Below, in pieces: positions 6,482 through 14,210 of a stretch of 17,937 nucleotides of DNA. This DNA comes from Pararoseburia sp963661325. GTDB lineage: Bacteria > Bacillota > Clostridia > Lachnospirales > Lachnospiraceae. The translations under genes and the position numbers were made by a program. The stretch spans positions 1 to 17,937 of the forward strand of contig CAVLBP010000044.1 in assembly GCA_963661325.1 (NCBI GenBank), written 5' to 3'. The notes below the pieces were generated by a model, which saw only the letters and a list, made by a program, of their open reading frames with translations, searched no databases and had not been told where the DNA came from. The number at the start of each line of letters is the position of its first letter. Within the stretch, counting starts at the first letter, position 1.

Positions 6482-7981
6482 GTGGGCGCAATAAGTGCAA
6501 CAGATATTATCTCCATTATTCAGGAAGAGATCGAAAATGCCAACTGGGATGACGAGAGCAAGGAAACAGGCGAAGTCATCTGGGTAGGCGATGGGATCGC
6601 AACGATCTACGGCATTGATCATGCAATGTATGGCGAGATCGTTATCTTTGATAATGGAGTCAAAGGAATGGTTCAGGATATCCGTGCAAATGAGATCGGC
6701 GTTATCTTATTTGGCAGAGATACCGGGATCAAAGAAGGAACAAAGGTTGTTAGAACCAAGAAAAAAGCAGGTATTCCTGTAGGCGATGCCTTTATCGGAA
6801 GAATCGTCAATGCTTTGGGTGAGCCGATCGACGGAAACGGCGAGATCAAGGCAGACGGCTATCGTCCGATGGAGGAAGATGCACCGGGAATCGTAGACAG
6901 AAAGTCCGTTGATACACCAATGGAAACAGGTATTCTTTCCATTGATTCCATGTTCCCGATCGGTCGTGGACAGCGTGAACTTATCATCGGAGACCGTCAG
7001 ACCGGTAAGACATCTATCGCAACCGATACGATCATCAACCAGAAGGGCAAAGATGTCATCTGTATCTATGTTGCTATCGGTCAGAAAGCATCTACTGTAG
7101 CAAAGATCGTATCTACATTGACAAAACATGGTGCTATGGATTATTCCATCGTACTTTCATCTACCGCAAGTGATCCGGCATCTTTGCAGTATGTAGCACC
7201 TTATGCCGGAACAGCATTGGCAGAATATTTTATGCATCAGGGCAAAGATGTTCTGATCGTATATGATGATCTTTCCAAGCATGCGGTGGCTTACCGTGCA
7301 TTGTCCTTACTTTTGGAGCGTTCTCCGGGACGTGAGGCATATCCGGGTGATGTATTCTACTTACATTCCAGACTTTTGGAGCGAAGCAGCCGTTTGTCAG
7401 AGGAACTTGGCGGAGGTTCTATCACAGCACTTCCGATCATCGAGACACAGGCAGGTGATGTATCTGCATACATTCCTACCAACGTTATTTCCATAACAGA
7501 CGGACAGATCTTTTTGGAGAGTAACCTTTTCAACTCCGGTATGAGACCGGCAGTCAACGTAGGTCTTTCCGTATCCCGTGTTGGTGGTGCGGCACAGACC
7601 AAGGCTATGAAGAAGGCATCCGGAAGTATCCGTATCGATCTGGCACAGTATCGCGAAATGGAAGTATTTACCCAGTTCGCATCGGATCTGGATGATGCGA
7701 CCAAGGCACAGCTTACCCATGGTAAGGCTTTGATGGAACTTTTGAAACAGCCGCTTTGCCAGCCGCTTTCTCTGCATGAACAGGTCATGACCTTGTGTCT
7801 TGCCAATCGCGGTTTCTTTGATACCGTAGAGACAAAGCAGGTAAAGCAGTATCAGAAGGATGTCCTTTCCTTTATGGACTTAAAGCATCCTGAGATCGGT
7901 GAGGAGATCGAGACAAGCAAAGCCATCAATGATGAACTGGTAGAGAAGATGCTTGATGCAGCAAAAGAATTTGTAGGATAG
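6482..7981 (+). CDS. atpA: F-type ATP synthase subunit alpha
   Basis: 499 residues, the non-catalytic nucleotide-binding subunit of the alpha3beta3 hexamer. The beta-barrel domain begins near residue 25, the P-loop is GDRQTGKT at 170-177, and the signature PAVNVGLSVSRVGG and the C-terminal helical domain follow in normal order. I place the start at GTG 6482, because GGGAGGTGA (6468-6476) is an excellent ribosome binding site 5 bases upstream. The first in-frame GTG at 6473 lies inside that site. The atpH stop is part of the same ribosome binding site, so the two genes are coupled. Confidence 0.97.
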   Translation: MGAISATDIISIIQEEIENANWDDESKETGEVIWVGDGIATIYGIDHAMYGEIVIFDNGVKGMVQDIRANEIGVILFGRDTGIKEGTKVVRTKKKAGIPVGDAFIGRIVNALGEPIDGNGEIKADGYRPMEEDAPGIVDRKSVDTPMETGILSIDSMFPIGRGQRELIIGDRQTGKTSIATDTIINQKGKDVICIYVAIGQKASTVAKIVSTLTKHGAMDYSIVLSSTASDPASLQYVAPYAGTALAEYFMHQGKDVLIVYDDLSKHAVAYRALSLLLERSPGREAYPGDVFYLHSRLLERSSRLSEELGGGSITALPIIETQAGDVSAYIPTNVISITDGQIFLESNLFNSGMRPAVNVGLSVSRVGGAAQTKAMKKASGSIRIDLAQYREMEVFTQFASDLDDATKAQLTHGKALMELLKQPLCQPLSLHEQVMTLCLANRGFFDTVETKQVKQYQKDVLSFMDLKHPEIGEEIETSKAINDELVEKMLDAAKEFVG

Positions 7982-7992
7982 TAGGTGTTGTT

Positions 7993-8886
7993 ATGGCAAA
8001 TACGAAGGAGATACAGGATCGTATCAAAAGTATTAATGATACATTAAAAATCACAAATGCCATGTATATGATATCTTCTTCCAAGTTGAAGAAGGCAAAG
8101 AAGATGCTGGCAGATACGGAACCCTATTTCTTTACGTTGCAGTCGGAAATGAGCCGAATCCTGCGACATCTTCCGGACATGGAGGATATCTACTTTAAGT
8201 CCAACGAAGATAAGCCGATGGAAGAAAGAAAGGTCGGTTATATCGTTATCACGGCGGATAAGGGTTTGGCAGGTTCCTATAATCACAATGTCTTGAAACT
8301 GGCAGAAGAGCACTTGCTTTCACATCCAAACCACGAACTTTTCGTACTGGGAGAACTGGGACGTCATTACTTTGAACAGCGTGGCATTGAAATTGAAAAG
8401 CAGTTCCATTACACCGTACAAAATCCGACCCTAAACCGTGCGAGAAACATTTCCGAGGAGATCCTGGAAATGTATCAGGAAGAAAAGTTGGATGAGGTCT
8501 ATATCATATACACGACCATGGTCAATGCGGTGCAGGAAGAAACCCAGATCCTGCAGCTTTTACCGCTGAAAAAGACAGACTTTAATATGAAGCTGCCGGT
8601 CGACATCCCACATGAGGAACTGGCACTTCGTCCCTCTGCTGAGGCAGTGATGGATCGCATTGTTCCGGACTATGTCGTAGGTTTCGTATATGGTGCGCTG
8701 GTAGAGTCCTATTCCTGCGAGCAGAATGCCCGTATGATGGCGATGGAAGCAGCATCTAAGAGTGCAAAGGATATGCTGCATGAACTGGATATCCTTTACA
8801 ACAGAGCAAGACAGGCTGCAATTACACAAGAAATTACAGAAGTGATCGCTGGTGCAAAGTCACAGAAGCGAAAACGTAAAAAATAA
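7993..8886 (+). CDS. atpG: F-type ATP synthase subunit gamma
   Basis: 297 residues, the central rotor shaft. The N-terminal helix (KEIQDRIKSINDTLKITNAM) and the C-terminal helix (MEAASKSAKDMLHELDILYN then ARQAAITQEITEVI) form the coiled coil inserted in the alpha3beta3 ring. The middle part is the Rossmann-like domain, with ITADKGLAGSYNHNVL. Length is typical. TAGGTG precedes the ATG and the gap from atpA is 11 bases. The basic tail KSQKRKRKK extends slightly past the usual end. Confidence 0.96.
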   Translation: MANTKEIQDRIKSINDTLKITNAMYMISSSKLKKAKKMLADTEPYFFTLQSEMSRILRHLPDMEDIYFKSNEDKPMEERKVGYIVITADKGLAGSYNHNVLKLAEEHLLSHPNHELFVLGELGRHYFEQRGIEIEKQFHYTVQNPTLNRARNISEEILEMYQEEKLDEVYIIYTTMVNAVQEETQILQLLPLKKTDFNMKLPVDIPHEELALRPSAEAVMDRIVPDYVVGFVYGALVESYSCEQNARMMAMEAASKSAKDMLHELDILYNRARQAAITQEITEVIAGAKSQKRKRKK

Positions 8887-8916
8887 GGGAAAAGCTAAGA
8901 TTAAGGAGGCTTTTTG

Positions 8917-10305
8917 ATGAAGACAGGAAAAATCGTTCAGGTGATGGGACCTGTTGTCGATGTAGAATTTTTAGACGAAGATCTGCCGGCAATCAGAGAC
9001 GCACTTGAAGTACAAAATGGTGACAAGAAGTGTGTGATGGAAGTCGCACAGCATATTGGCAATAAAACTGTCCGCTGTATTATGTTAGCATCCAGCGAGG
9101 GACTTTCCCGTGATATGGAGGTTATTGCTACAGGCAGTGGCATTAAGACACCGGTCGGCGAGCAGACCTTGGGACGTTTGTTCAATGTTTTGGGTGAGAC
9201 GATCGACGGTGGCGAGCAGTTAGATGGTGGCGAACAATGGGAGATCCACAGAGAGCCGCCAACATTTGAAGAACAGAACCCGGCAGAGGAGATCTTAGAG
9301 ACCGGTATCAAGGTTATTGATCTGCTTGCTCCTTATGCAAAGGGTGGTAAGATTGGTCTGTTCGGTGGTGCCGGTGTAGGTAAGACGGTACTGATCCAGG
9401 AGTTGATCAGCAACATTGCAACCGAGCATGGCGGCTATTCTATCTTTACCGGTGTTGGAGAGCGTTCCCGTGAAGGTAACGATCTTTGGACAGAAATGAA
9501 GGAATCCGGCGTCTTGGAAAAGACAGCCCTAGTGTTTGGACAGATGAACGAACCACCTGGAGCACGTATGAGAGTTGCAGAGACAGGACTTACCATGGCA
9601 GAGTATTTCCGTGATGAAAAGCATCAGAATGTGCTTTTGTTCATTGATAATATCTTCCGTTTTACACAGGCCGGATCAGAGGTATCCGCCCTCTTAGGAC
9701 GTATGCCGTCAGCCGTAGGTTATCAGCCGACACTGGCTACAGAAATGGGTGAATTACAGGAAAGGATCGCATCTACCAAGAATGGTTCCGTTACATCCGT
9801 GCAGGCAGTCTATGTACCGGCAGATGACTTGACAGACCCGGCACCTGCAACCACATTCGCACACTTGGATGCAACGACCGTACTTTCCAGAAAGATCGTA
9901 GAGCAGGGTATTTATCCGGCAGTAGATCCATTGGAATCTACCTCTCGTATCTTGGAGCCGGACATTGTCGGCGAGGAGCATTATGAGGTGGCAAGAAAGG
10001 TACAGGAGATCTTACAGAAGTACAAGGAATTGCAGGATATCATCGCGATCCTTGGTATGGAAGAATTGGCAGACGAGGATAAACTTACCGTATTCCGCGC
10101 CAGAAAGATCCAGAAGTTCTTATCTCAGCCATTCCATGTGGCAGAGAACTTTACCGGTGTCAAAGGTGTTTATGTACCTTTGAAAGAGACCGTTCGTGGC
10201 TTTAAGGCGATCATCGATGGCGAGATGGATGAGTATCCGGAAAATGCTTTCTTCAATGTCGGTACGATCGAGGATGTCATTGAAAAAGCAAAGACCATGC
10301 AGTAG
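8917..10305 (+). CDS. atpD: F-type ATP synthase subunit beta (catalytic)
   Basis: 462 residues, the catalytic subunit that makes or hydrolyses ATP on F1. The P-loop is GGAGVGKT with K156, the catalytic glutamate is E182 in GERSREGND, and the DELSEED-loop region is represented by EELADEDK. The PS00152-type signature is PAVDPLESTS. The ATG at 8917 follows AAGGAGG (8903-8909) with a spacing of 7. A TTG one codon earlier is less likely. Normal length for the family. Confidence 0.97.
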   Translation: MKTGKIVQVMGPVVDVEFLDEDLPAIRDALEVQNGDKKCVMEVAQHIGNKTVRCIMLASSEGLSRDMEVIATGSGIKTPVGEQTLGRLFNVLGETIDGGEQLDGGEQWEIHREPPTFEEQNPAEEILETGIKVIDLLAPYAKGGKIGLFGGAGVGKTVLIQELISNIATEHGGYSIFTGVGERSREGNDLWTEMKESGVLEKTALVFGQMNEPPGARMRVAETGLTMAEYFRDEKHQNVLLFIDNIFRFTQAGSEVSALLGRMPSAVGYQPTLATEMGELQERIASTKNGSVTSVQAVYVPADDLTDPAPATTFAHLDATTVLSRKIVEQGIYPAVDPLESTSRILEPDIVGEEHYEVARKVQEILQKYKELQDIIAILGMEELADEDKLTVFRARKIQKFLSQPFHVAENFTGVKGVYVPLKETVRGFKAIIDGEMDEYPENAFFNVGTIEDVIEKAKTMQ

Positions 10306-10334
10306 TTTTTCTGCTGGCAGAAAGGTGAAATGTT

Positions 10335-10751
10335 ATGGCTGCAAGTAATACATTTTATTTAAAGATCATATCTGCGAACCGTGTCTTTTATTCGGGCAGA
10401 TGCCGCTCTTTGATTGTGCCGGAATATGATGGACAAAAGGAGATCTTAGCCCATCATGAGGACATGGTTATTGCCATTGACGAAGGTGAGATGCGGTTTC
10501 AGCCGGAGGGCAGCGAAAACTGGGAATATGCAGTTGTCGGTATGGGCTTTGTTGAGATCGTGCACAACCGTGTGACCCTTTTGGTAGAAACGGCAGAAAG
10601 ACCGGAAGAGATTGACGTGGCAAGAGCCAGAGAAGCCAAGGAAAGAGCCGAGGAGCAGCTTCGTCAGAAGCAGAGCATTCACGAGTATTATCACTCACGC
10701 GCATCTTTGGCAAGAGCCATGGCTCGTCTGAAGGCGACCGCCGGTAAATAA
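10335..10751 (+). CDS. atpC: F-type ATP synthase subunit epsilon
   Basis: 138 residues. An N-terminal beta-sandwich (about 5-86) contacts gamma and the c-ring, and two C-terminal helices (about 92-134) can extend to block rotation. The motif IDVARA at 93-98 matches the ATP-binding I(L)DxxRA motif of Bacillus epsilon subunits, so ATP level may control inhibition of hydrolysis. Last gene of the operon; a ribosome binding site AAAGGTG precedes it and a strong intrinsic terminator follows 16 bases after the stop. Confidence 0.95.
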   Translation: MAASNTFYLKIISANRVFYSGRCRSLIVPEYDGQKEILAHHEDMVIAIDEGEMRFQPEGSENWEYAVVGMGFVEIVHNRVTLLVETAERPEEIDVARAREAKERAEEQLRQKQSIHEYYHSRASLARAMARLKATAGK

Positions 10752-10767
10752 CATAGCAGATGATTTG

Positions 10768-10803
10768 AGGGACGTTCCTTTTGACACAAGGAGCGTCCTT
10801 TTT
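10768..10803 (+). terminator. Intrinsic terminator of the atp operon (hairpin repeat, copy 2)
   Basis: Left arm 10768-10780 (AGGGACGTTCCTT) pairs over 13 bp, with two G-T pairs, to 10788-10800, with a 7-base loop, and runs into TTTTT (10799-10803). It shares GGGACGTTCCTTTTG with the hairpin at 4174-4204, read on the minus strand there. This is a rho-independent terminator built from a repeat. Confidence 0.85.
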
Positions 10804-10813
10804 GGCATGGAGA

Positions 10814-11138
10814 GGGGCAGATAGGCACAGGGCAGATAGACCGAGGGGCAGGTAGCAGGGGCTGGGCAAGAAACTGTCGCAGAACAGGGAGTCTCTTGAC
10901 GAGAAACTTTTTCTTTCTTTGATAAAAACTGTCTTTGCATAGTTCGACAACCGTCTAGGATGATGTTCGTCTCTGTCAGAGACGGACACATCCTGACGGC
11001 AGTCGAAGCTGTGCAAGAGACACTTTATTAAAAGAAAAAGGTTTCTCGAAGAGACTCACCTAACCTGCTCCAAAGTTGTCTTGCCCCCAGCCCCTGCTAC
11101 CTGCCCCTCGGTCTATCTGCCCTGTGCCTGCCTGCCCC
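10814..11138. repeat. 325-bp imperfect palindrome (rod-like foldback element)
   Basis: The outer arms, 10814-10866 and 11086-11138, are reverse complements over 53 bp with one mismatch (10821/11131) and one G-T pair (10822/11130). Pairing continues inward in blocks through the whole element: GAGTCTCTT, CGAGAAAC, TTTTTCTTT, TTGCA, TTCGAC, CCGTC, AGGATG, and finally CGTCTCTG (10968-10975) with CAGAGACG (10977-10984) around the centre 10976. Outer ends and centre are in the same register (coordinate sums of 21952), with small compensating bulges between. No coding frame, transposase or clear target-site duplication was found. It lies between the atp terminator and the promoter of the next gene. 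Confidence 0.85.
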
Positions 11139-11160
11139 GGCGACTACCATATTTAGTGTG

Positions 11161-11189
11161 TTTACAAAGGGGACATGCAATGATAAAAT
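11161..11189 (+). promoter_or_regulatory. Sigma-A promoter for the coiled-coil protein gene
   Basis: TTTACA at 11161-11166, a 17-bp spacer and TAAAAT at 11184-11189. The predicted start near 11196 gives a leader of about 24 bases, with AGAAGGG (11204-11210) before the ATG. The promoter begins only 22 bp after the palindrome. Confidence 0.65.
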
Positions 11190-11219
11190 AATCTTTAGAT
11201 TAAAGAAGGGACATGTATC

Positions 11220-11849
11220 ATGGGAGAGATTAAGGTAGAAAATCAGGTAGATGAGATGTTGGAGGAGCCGAGTGGTGAAGATATGCTCCTTGCTCAGATT
11301 GATGCATTTCGAGATAAGGCAAGGCAATTACAGACCCTGATCAGTGCCAAGGAGCGCAAGGTCAAGGAATTAGAGGCTATGGTTCGCGCCAAGGAAGAAC
11401 GCAACAACCAGTTGCAGGAAGAACTTGCCAAGAAGCAGGCAGAGGCTGATGGGATCGCCGCAGATGTGGAGACACAGGTAGACCGTATGATGCAGACCCT
11501 GCGTGGCAGTGTGGATGACTTAGAGCAGCGTATCCAGCAGCAGGTGGCAGACAATCAGGAAAATGCAGCCGTTCAGACACAGGCAGTCAAGGATACTTTA
11601 GAGGATATGACATCCGGCTTGGACGCGATCAAGGGAGAGTTGTCTGAAAAGGTACACTCTGAGAATGTACTGCAATATCGTAATATTCAGGATCTCTTAA
11701 AGGAATTGGATAATCGCGAGGAAGCAGCCAAGAAGAGCGAGGAAGAGTTCTCTCTTGTTAAGAAGCGCATTACTTTAGTGACAGTCGTTTCTATTGTCAA
11801 TGTCGTTGCCGTTGTGACACTGATCTTAGCAACCTTTGGCATTATTTAA
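11220..11849 (+). CDS. Coiled-coil protein with C-terminal membrane anchor, unknown function
   Basis: 209 residues with no family I can name. Residues 20-180 are almost wholly charged helix former (Glu, Lys, Gln, Asp, Ala) with heptad-like spacing of Leu, Ile and Val, so a long coiled coil is expected. Residues about 184-207 (ITLVTVVSIVNVVAVVTLIL core) form a single hydrophobic segment at the very end, preceded by KKR. There is no signal peptide. The topology suggested is a cytosolic rod tethered to the membrane by its tail. It has its own promoter and a good terminator downstream (11883-11907), so it may be a single-gene unit. It sits between the atp operon and the pyrophosphatase, but nothing ties it to either. 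Confidence 0.8.
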   Translation: MGEIKVENQVDEMLEEPSGEDMLLAQIDAFRDKARQLQTLISAKERKVKELEAMVRAKEERNNQLQEELAKKQAEADGIAADVETQVDRMMQTLRGSVDDLEQRIQQQVADNQENAAVQTQAVKDTLEDMTSGLDAIKGELSEKVHSENVLQYRNIQDLLKELDNREEAAKKSEEEFSLVKKRITLVTVVSIVNVVAVVTLILATFGII

Positions 11850-11864
11850 TATCATACATAGTAT
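11836..11864 (+). promoter_or_regulatory. Possible promoter for the pyrophosphatase gene
   Basis: TTGGCA at 11836-11841, 17 bp, then TAGTAT at 11859-11864. It overlaps the end of the coiled-coil gene. Transcripts from here would start near 11871 and meet the hairpin at 11883 at once, so either the hairpin attenuates or this promoter is not real. Confidence 0.35.
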
Positions 11865-11882
11865 CAGTATTTTGACAGGATG

Positions 11883-11907
11883 GGGCTTCTTTTTAGGAGC
11901 CCTTTTT
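11883..11907 (+). terminator. Terminator-like hairpin abutting the pyrophosphatase ribosome binding site
   Basis: GGGCTTCT (11883-11890) pairs with AGGAGCCC (11895-11902), with one G-T pair and a TTTT loop, followed by TTTTT (11903-11907). This has the form of an intrinsic terminator for the coiled-coil gene. The Shine-Dalgarno sequence of the next gene (AAGGAG, 11910-11915) starts only two bases later, so the hairpin may also control the pyrophosphatase. Confidence 0.75.
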
Positions 11908-11921
11908 CTAAGGAGAGTATT

Positions 11922-13571
11922 ATGGCAAAACAGGAAAGATGTGTTTGGGTCGTAGGACATAAGAATCCGGATACCGATTCCATATGTGCGGCTATTTCAT
12001 ATGCATATTTGAAAAATCAGACAGAGGATGGCAATTTTATCGCCAAAAGAGCAGGAAGCATCAACAACGAGACGCGCTATGTGTTGGAGCGCTTTGACGT
12101 AAAAGAACCGGGGCTGATCACCGATGTCGGTGCCCAGATCAAGGACATTGACTATCGACAGACAGAGGGGGTTAGCGGACATTTTTCTTTGAAAAAGGCA
12201 TGGGAACTCATGCGTTCCCTGGATGTTGTTACCCTGCCGGTCGTGGACGATAGCAAGCGTTTGACCGGTCTGATCGTCAATGGAGATATCGCATATTCTT
12301 ATATGGATGTTTTGGATAACCGTATTTTGGGACGTGCCAAGACCCAATACCGCAATATCATAGAGACCATCAACGGTTGTATGGTGACGGGAAACGATCA
12401 TGCCTATTTTACCAAGGGCAAGGTGGTTGTGGCATCCGGCAACCGGGAGACCATGCGTGATGAGATCGAGGATGATGATCTGGTCATCGTGGGAAATATC
12501 ACGGCACGCCAACTGATCGCCATCGAGCAAAATGCAAGTTGCGTTATCATCTGCGGAGAGACCAAGGTCAATCCGGGGGTGATTGAGCGTGCGCAGAAAA
12601 AGGAATGTGTACTGATCACGACACCTTATGATTCCTTTACAACGGCGCGTCTGATCCATCAGAGTATGCCGATCCGCTATTTTATGACCAAGGAAAATCT
12701 CATTACATTTGAGCCGGATGATTATGTGGATGATGTCAAGGAGATCATGTCAAAGATCCGTCATCGTGACTTCCCGATTTTGGATGAGCAACGTCATCTG
12801 GTCGGTATGATGTCACGCAGAAATTTGCTCAATATGAAAAAGAAACAGTTGATCCTTGTGGATCATAACGAAAAGACGCAGGCGGTCGACGGTATCGAAC
12901 AGGCAGATATCCTGGAGATCATCGACCACCATAGATTAGGCAGTCTGGAGACTATTTCGCCGATCTTCTTCCGAAACCAGCCACTGGGCTGTACAGCGAC
13001 CATCATTTATCAGATGTATCAGGAAAAGGGCGTGGAGATCAATCCGCAGATCGCAGGGCTTTTGTGTTCTGCTATCCTTTCAGATACCCTGATGTTCCGC
13101 TCGCCGACTTGCACGGTCGTAGACAAGATGGTAGCAGAGCAGTTGGCGCAGATCGCAGATGTCAATGTGGAAGAACTGGCGACTGCCATGTTTGAAGCAG
13201 GCTCCGATTTCAGTGCCAAGACGACGGAAGCGATCTTTTATCAGGATTTCAAGATCTTTGATTCGGATGATATTACCTTTGGTGTGGCACAGGTCAGTGC
13301 GGTCAGCCGCAGACAGTTGAATTCCATCAAGCCGGAATTGCAGGCATATCTGGAAAAGGTATTGGCAGAAAAGGGGCTCAAGATGGTCTTTGTCATGCTG
13401 ACCGATATTTTTCAAGAGGAGACAGAACTCATCTATGCCGGAGGTATGGCAAAGGGCGTGATCGAGCAGGCTTTTGGCGTGTCAGAGGAAAATGGCGGCT
13501 TTATGCTTGCCAATGTCGTATCGCGTAAGAAACAGTTGATCCCGCCGATGATGCAGGCAATGCAGTCATAG
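11922..13571 (+). CDS. ppaC: Manganese-dependent inorganic pyrophosphatase with CBS/DRTGG regulatory insert
   Basis: 549 residues, a family II (DHH superfamily) pyrophosphatase that hydrolyses PPi to phosphate in the cytosol. Metal-binding motifs are GHKNPDTDS (H13, D17, D19), VDHNE (from 313) and IDHHRLG (D335, H336, H337), with SDTLMFRSPT further on and a C-terminal DHHA2 domain from about 420. Between the two parts of the DHH domain are CBS (about 75-125), DRTGG (about 140-245) and a second CBS (about 253-305). In related clostridial enzymes such inserts bind adenine nucleotides: AMP and ADP inhibit, ATP and diadenosine polyphosphates activate. The start is ATG 11922, six bases after AAGGAG. 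A longer in-frame start at 11880 would translate through the terminator hairpin and is rejected. Confidence 0.93.
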   Translation: MAKQERCVWVVGHKNPDTDSICAAISYAYLKNQTEDGNFIAKRAGSINNETRYVLERFDVKEPGLITDVGAQIKDIDYRQTEGVSGHFSLKKAWELMRSLDVVTLPVVDDSKRLTGLIVNGDIAYSYMDVLDNRILGRAKTQYRNIIETINGCMVTGNDHAYFTKGKVVVASGNRETMRDEIEDDDLVIVGNITARQLIAIEQNASCVIICGETKVNPGVIERAQKKECVLITTPYDSFTTARLIHQSMPIRYFMTKENLITFEPDDYVDDVKEIMSKIRHRDFPILDEQRHLVGMMSRRNLLNMKKKQLILVDHNEKTQAVDGIEQADILEIIDHHRLGSLETISPIFFRNQPLGCTATIIYQMYQEKGVEINPQIAGLLCSAILSDTLMFRSPTCTVVDKMVAEQLAQIADVNVEELATAMFEAGSDFSAKTTEAIFYQDFKIFDSDDITFGVAQVSAVSRRQLNSIKPELQAYLEKVLAEKGLKMVFVMLTDIFQEETELIYAGGMAKGVIEQAFGVSEENGGFMLANVVSRKKQLIPPMMQAMQS

Positions 13572-13590
13572 GGGAAAGAGTAGGAGAAAT

Positions 13591-14157
13591 ATGGCAAAAC
13601 AGTCTTGGAAACCGGGAAATATGGTCTATCCGCTGCCGGCAGTCATGGTGTCGGTGCGGGATCAGGCAGGGCAGGATAATATCATTACCGTGGCGTGGAC
13701 AGGAACCATCTGTACCAATCCGCCCATGGCATATATATCTGTGCGACCGGAGCGCTATTCTTATCATATGATAAAAGAGTCGGGCGAGTTCGTGATCAAT
13801 CTGACGACAAAGGATCTGGCATGGGCAACCGATTATTGTGGTGTGACTTCGGGACGGGACGTCGATAAATTTGTTCGGTGTCATCTGACCAAGGAAGCCG
13901 CAGATGAGGTTTCAGCACCGCTTATCGCGGAAAGCCCGGTCAATATCGAGTGCAAGGTACGCGAGATCAAGGAACTTGGTTCCCATCATATGTTTCTTGC
14001 AGATGTGGTGGCAGTCCATGCAGATGAGAAATATATGGACGAGACAGGCAGATTTTGTCTGGATCAGGCAGAACCGATCGCCTATTCCCATGGTACTTAC
14101 TATAGTCTGGGAGAAAAGTTAGGAACATTTGGATATTCGGTAAAGAAGAAAAAGTAA
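13591..14157 (+). CDS. Flavin reductase-like domain protein
   Basis: 188 residues of the flavin reductase-like, FMN-binding split-barrel family (DIM6/NTAB, COG1853). Family-like segments are GNMVYPLPAVMVSV near the start, NIITVAWTGTICTNPPMAYISVRPERYSY, and GEFVINLTTKDLAWATDYCG. The SHHMFLADVVAV strand follows. Proteins of this kind bind FMN and may reduce flavins or act as small redox proteins. The substrate is not predictable. GGGGAAAG and AGGAG lie before the ATG, 19 bases after the pyrophosphatase stop, so it is probably the second gene of a two-gene unit. It ends at a strong bidirectional terminator. Confidence 0.85.
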   Translation: MAKQSWKPGNMVYPLPAVMVSVRDQAGQDNIITVAWTGTICTNPPMAYISVRPERYSYHMIKESGEFVINLTTKDLAWATDYCGVTSGRDVDKFVRCHLTKEAADEVSAPLIAESPVNIECKVREIKELGSHHMFLADVVAVHADEKYMDETGRFCLDQAEPIAYSHGTYYSLGEKLGTFGYSVKKKK

Positions 14158-14194
14158 AAAGACCGCAGGGTGCATATCGCATCCTGCGGCTTTT
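14155..14194. terminator. Bidirectional intrinsic terminator between convergent genes
   Basis: An 11-bp stem, 14163-14173 with 14179-14189 (CCGCAGGGTGC and GCATCCTGCGG, one G-T pair), and a 5-base loop. TTTT (14191-14194) follows on the plus strand, and the A-run at 14155-14160 gives a U-run on the minus strand. It ends the flavin-reductase transcript and, from the other side, the malic enzyme/DUF4364 transcript. Confidence 0.88.
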
Positions 14195-14210
14195 GATTTT
14201 CGGTATCAAA

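Noticed and set aside
9199..9237. Repeated DGGEQ segment in subunit beta
   Set aside because: The loop has the same length as in E. coli beta, so it is not an insertion or a duplication of note.
10814..10866. Possible G-quadruplex in the left arm of the palindrome
   Set aside because: The G-runs are separated by loops of 9-12 bases, too long for a stable canonical quadruplex, and duplex pairing with the other arm is far stronger.
10468..11016. 182-codon antisense frame crossing atpC, its terminator and the palindrome
   Set aside because: It runs through a terminator and half of the palindrome, so it is not a plausible gene.
11997..12659. 220-codon antisense frame in the pyrophosphatase gene
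   Set aside because: Lies wholly inside the conserved enzyme and has typical shadow composition.
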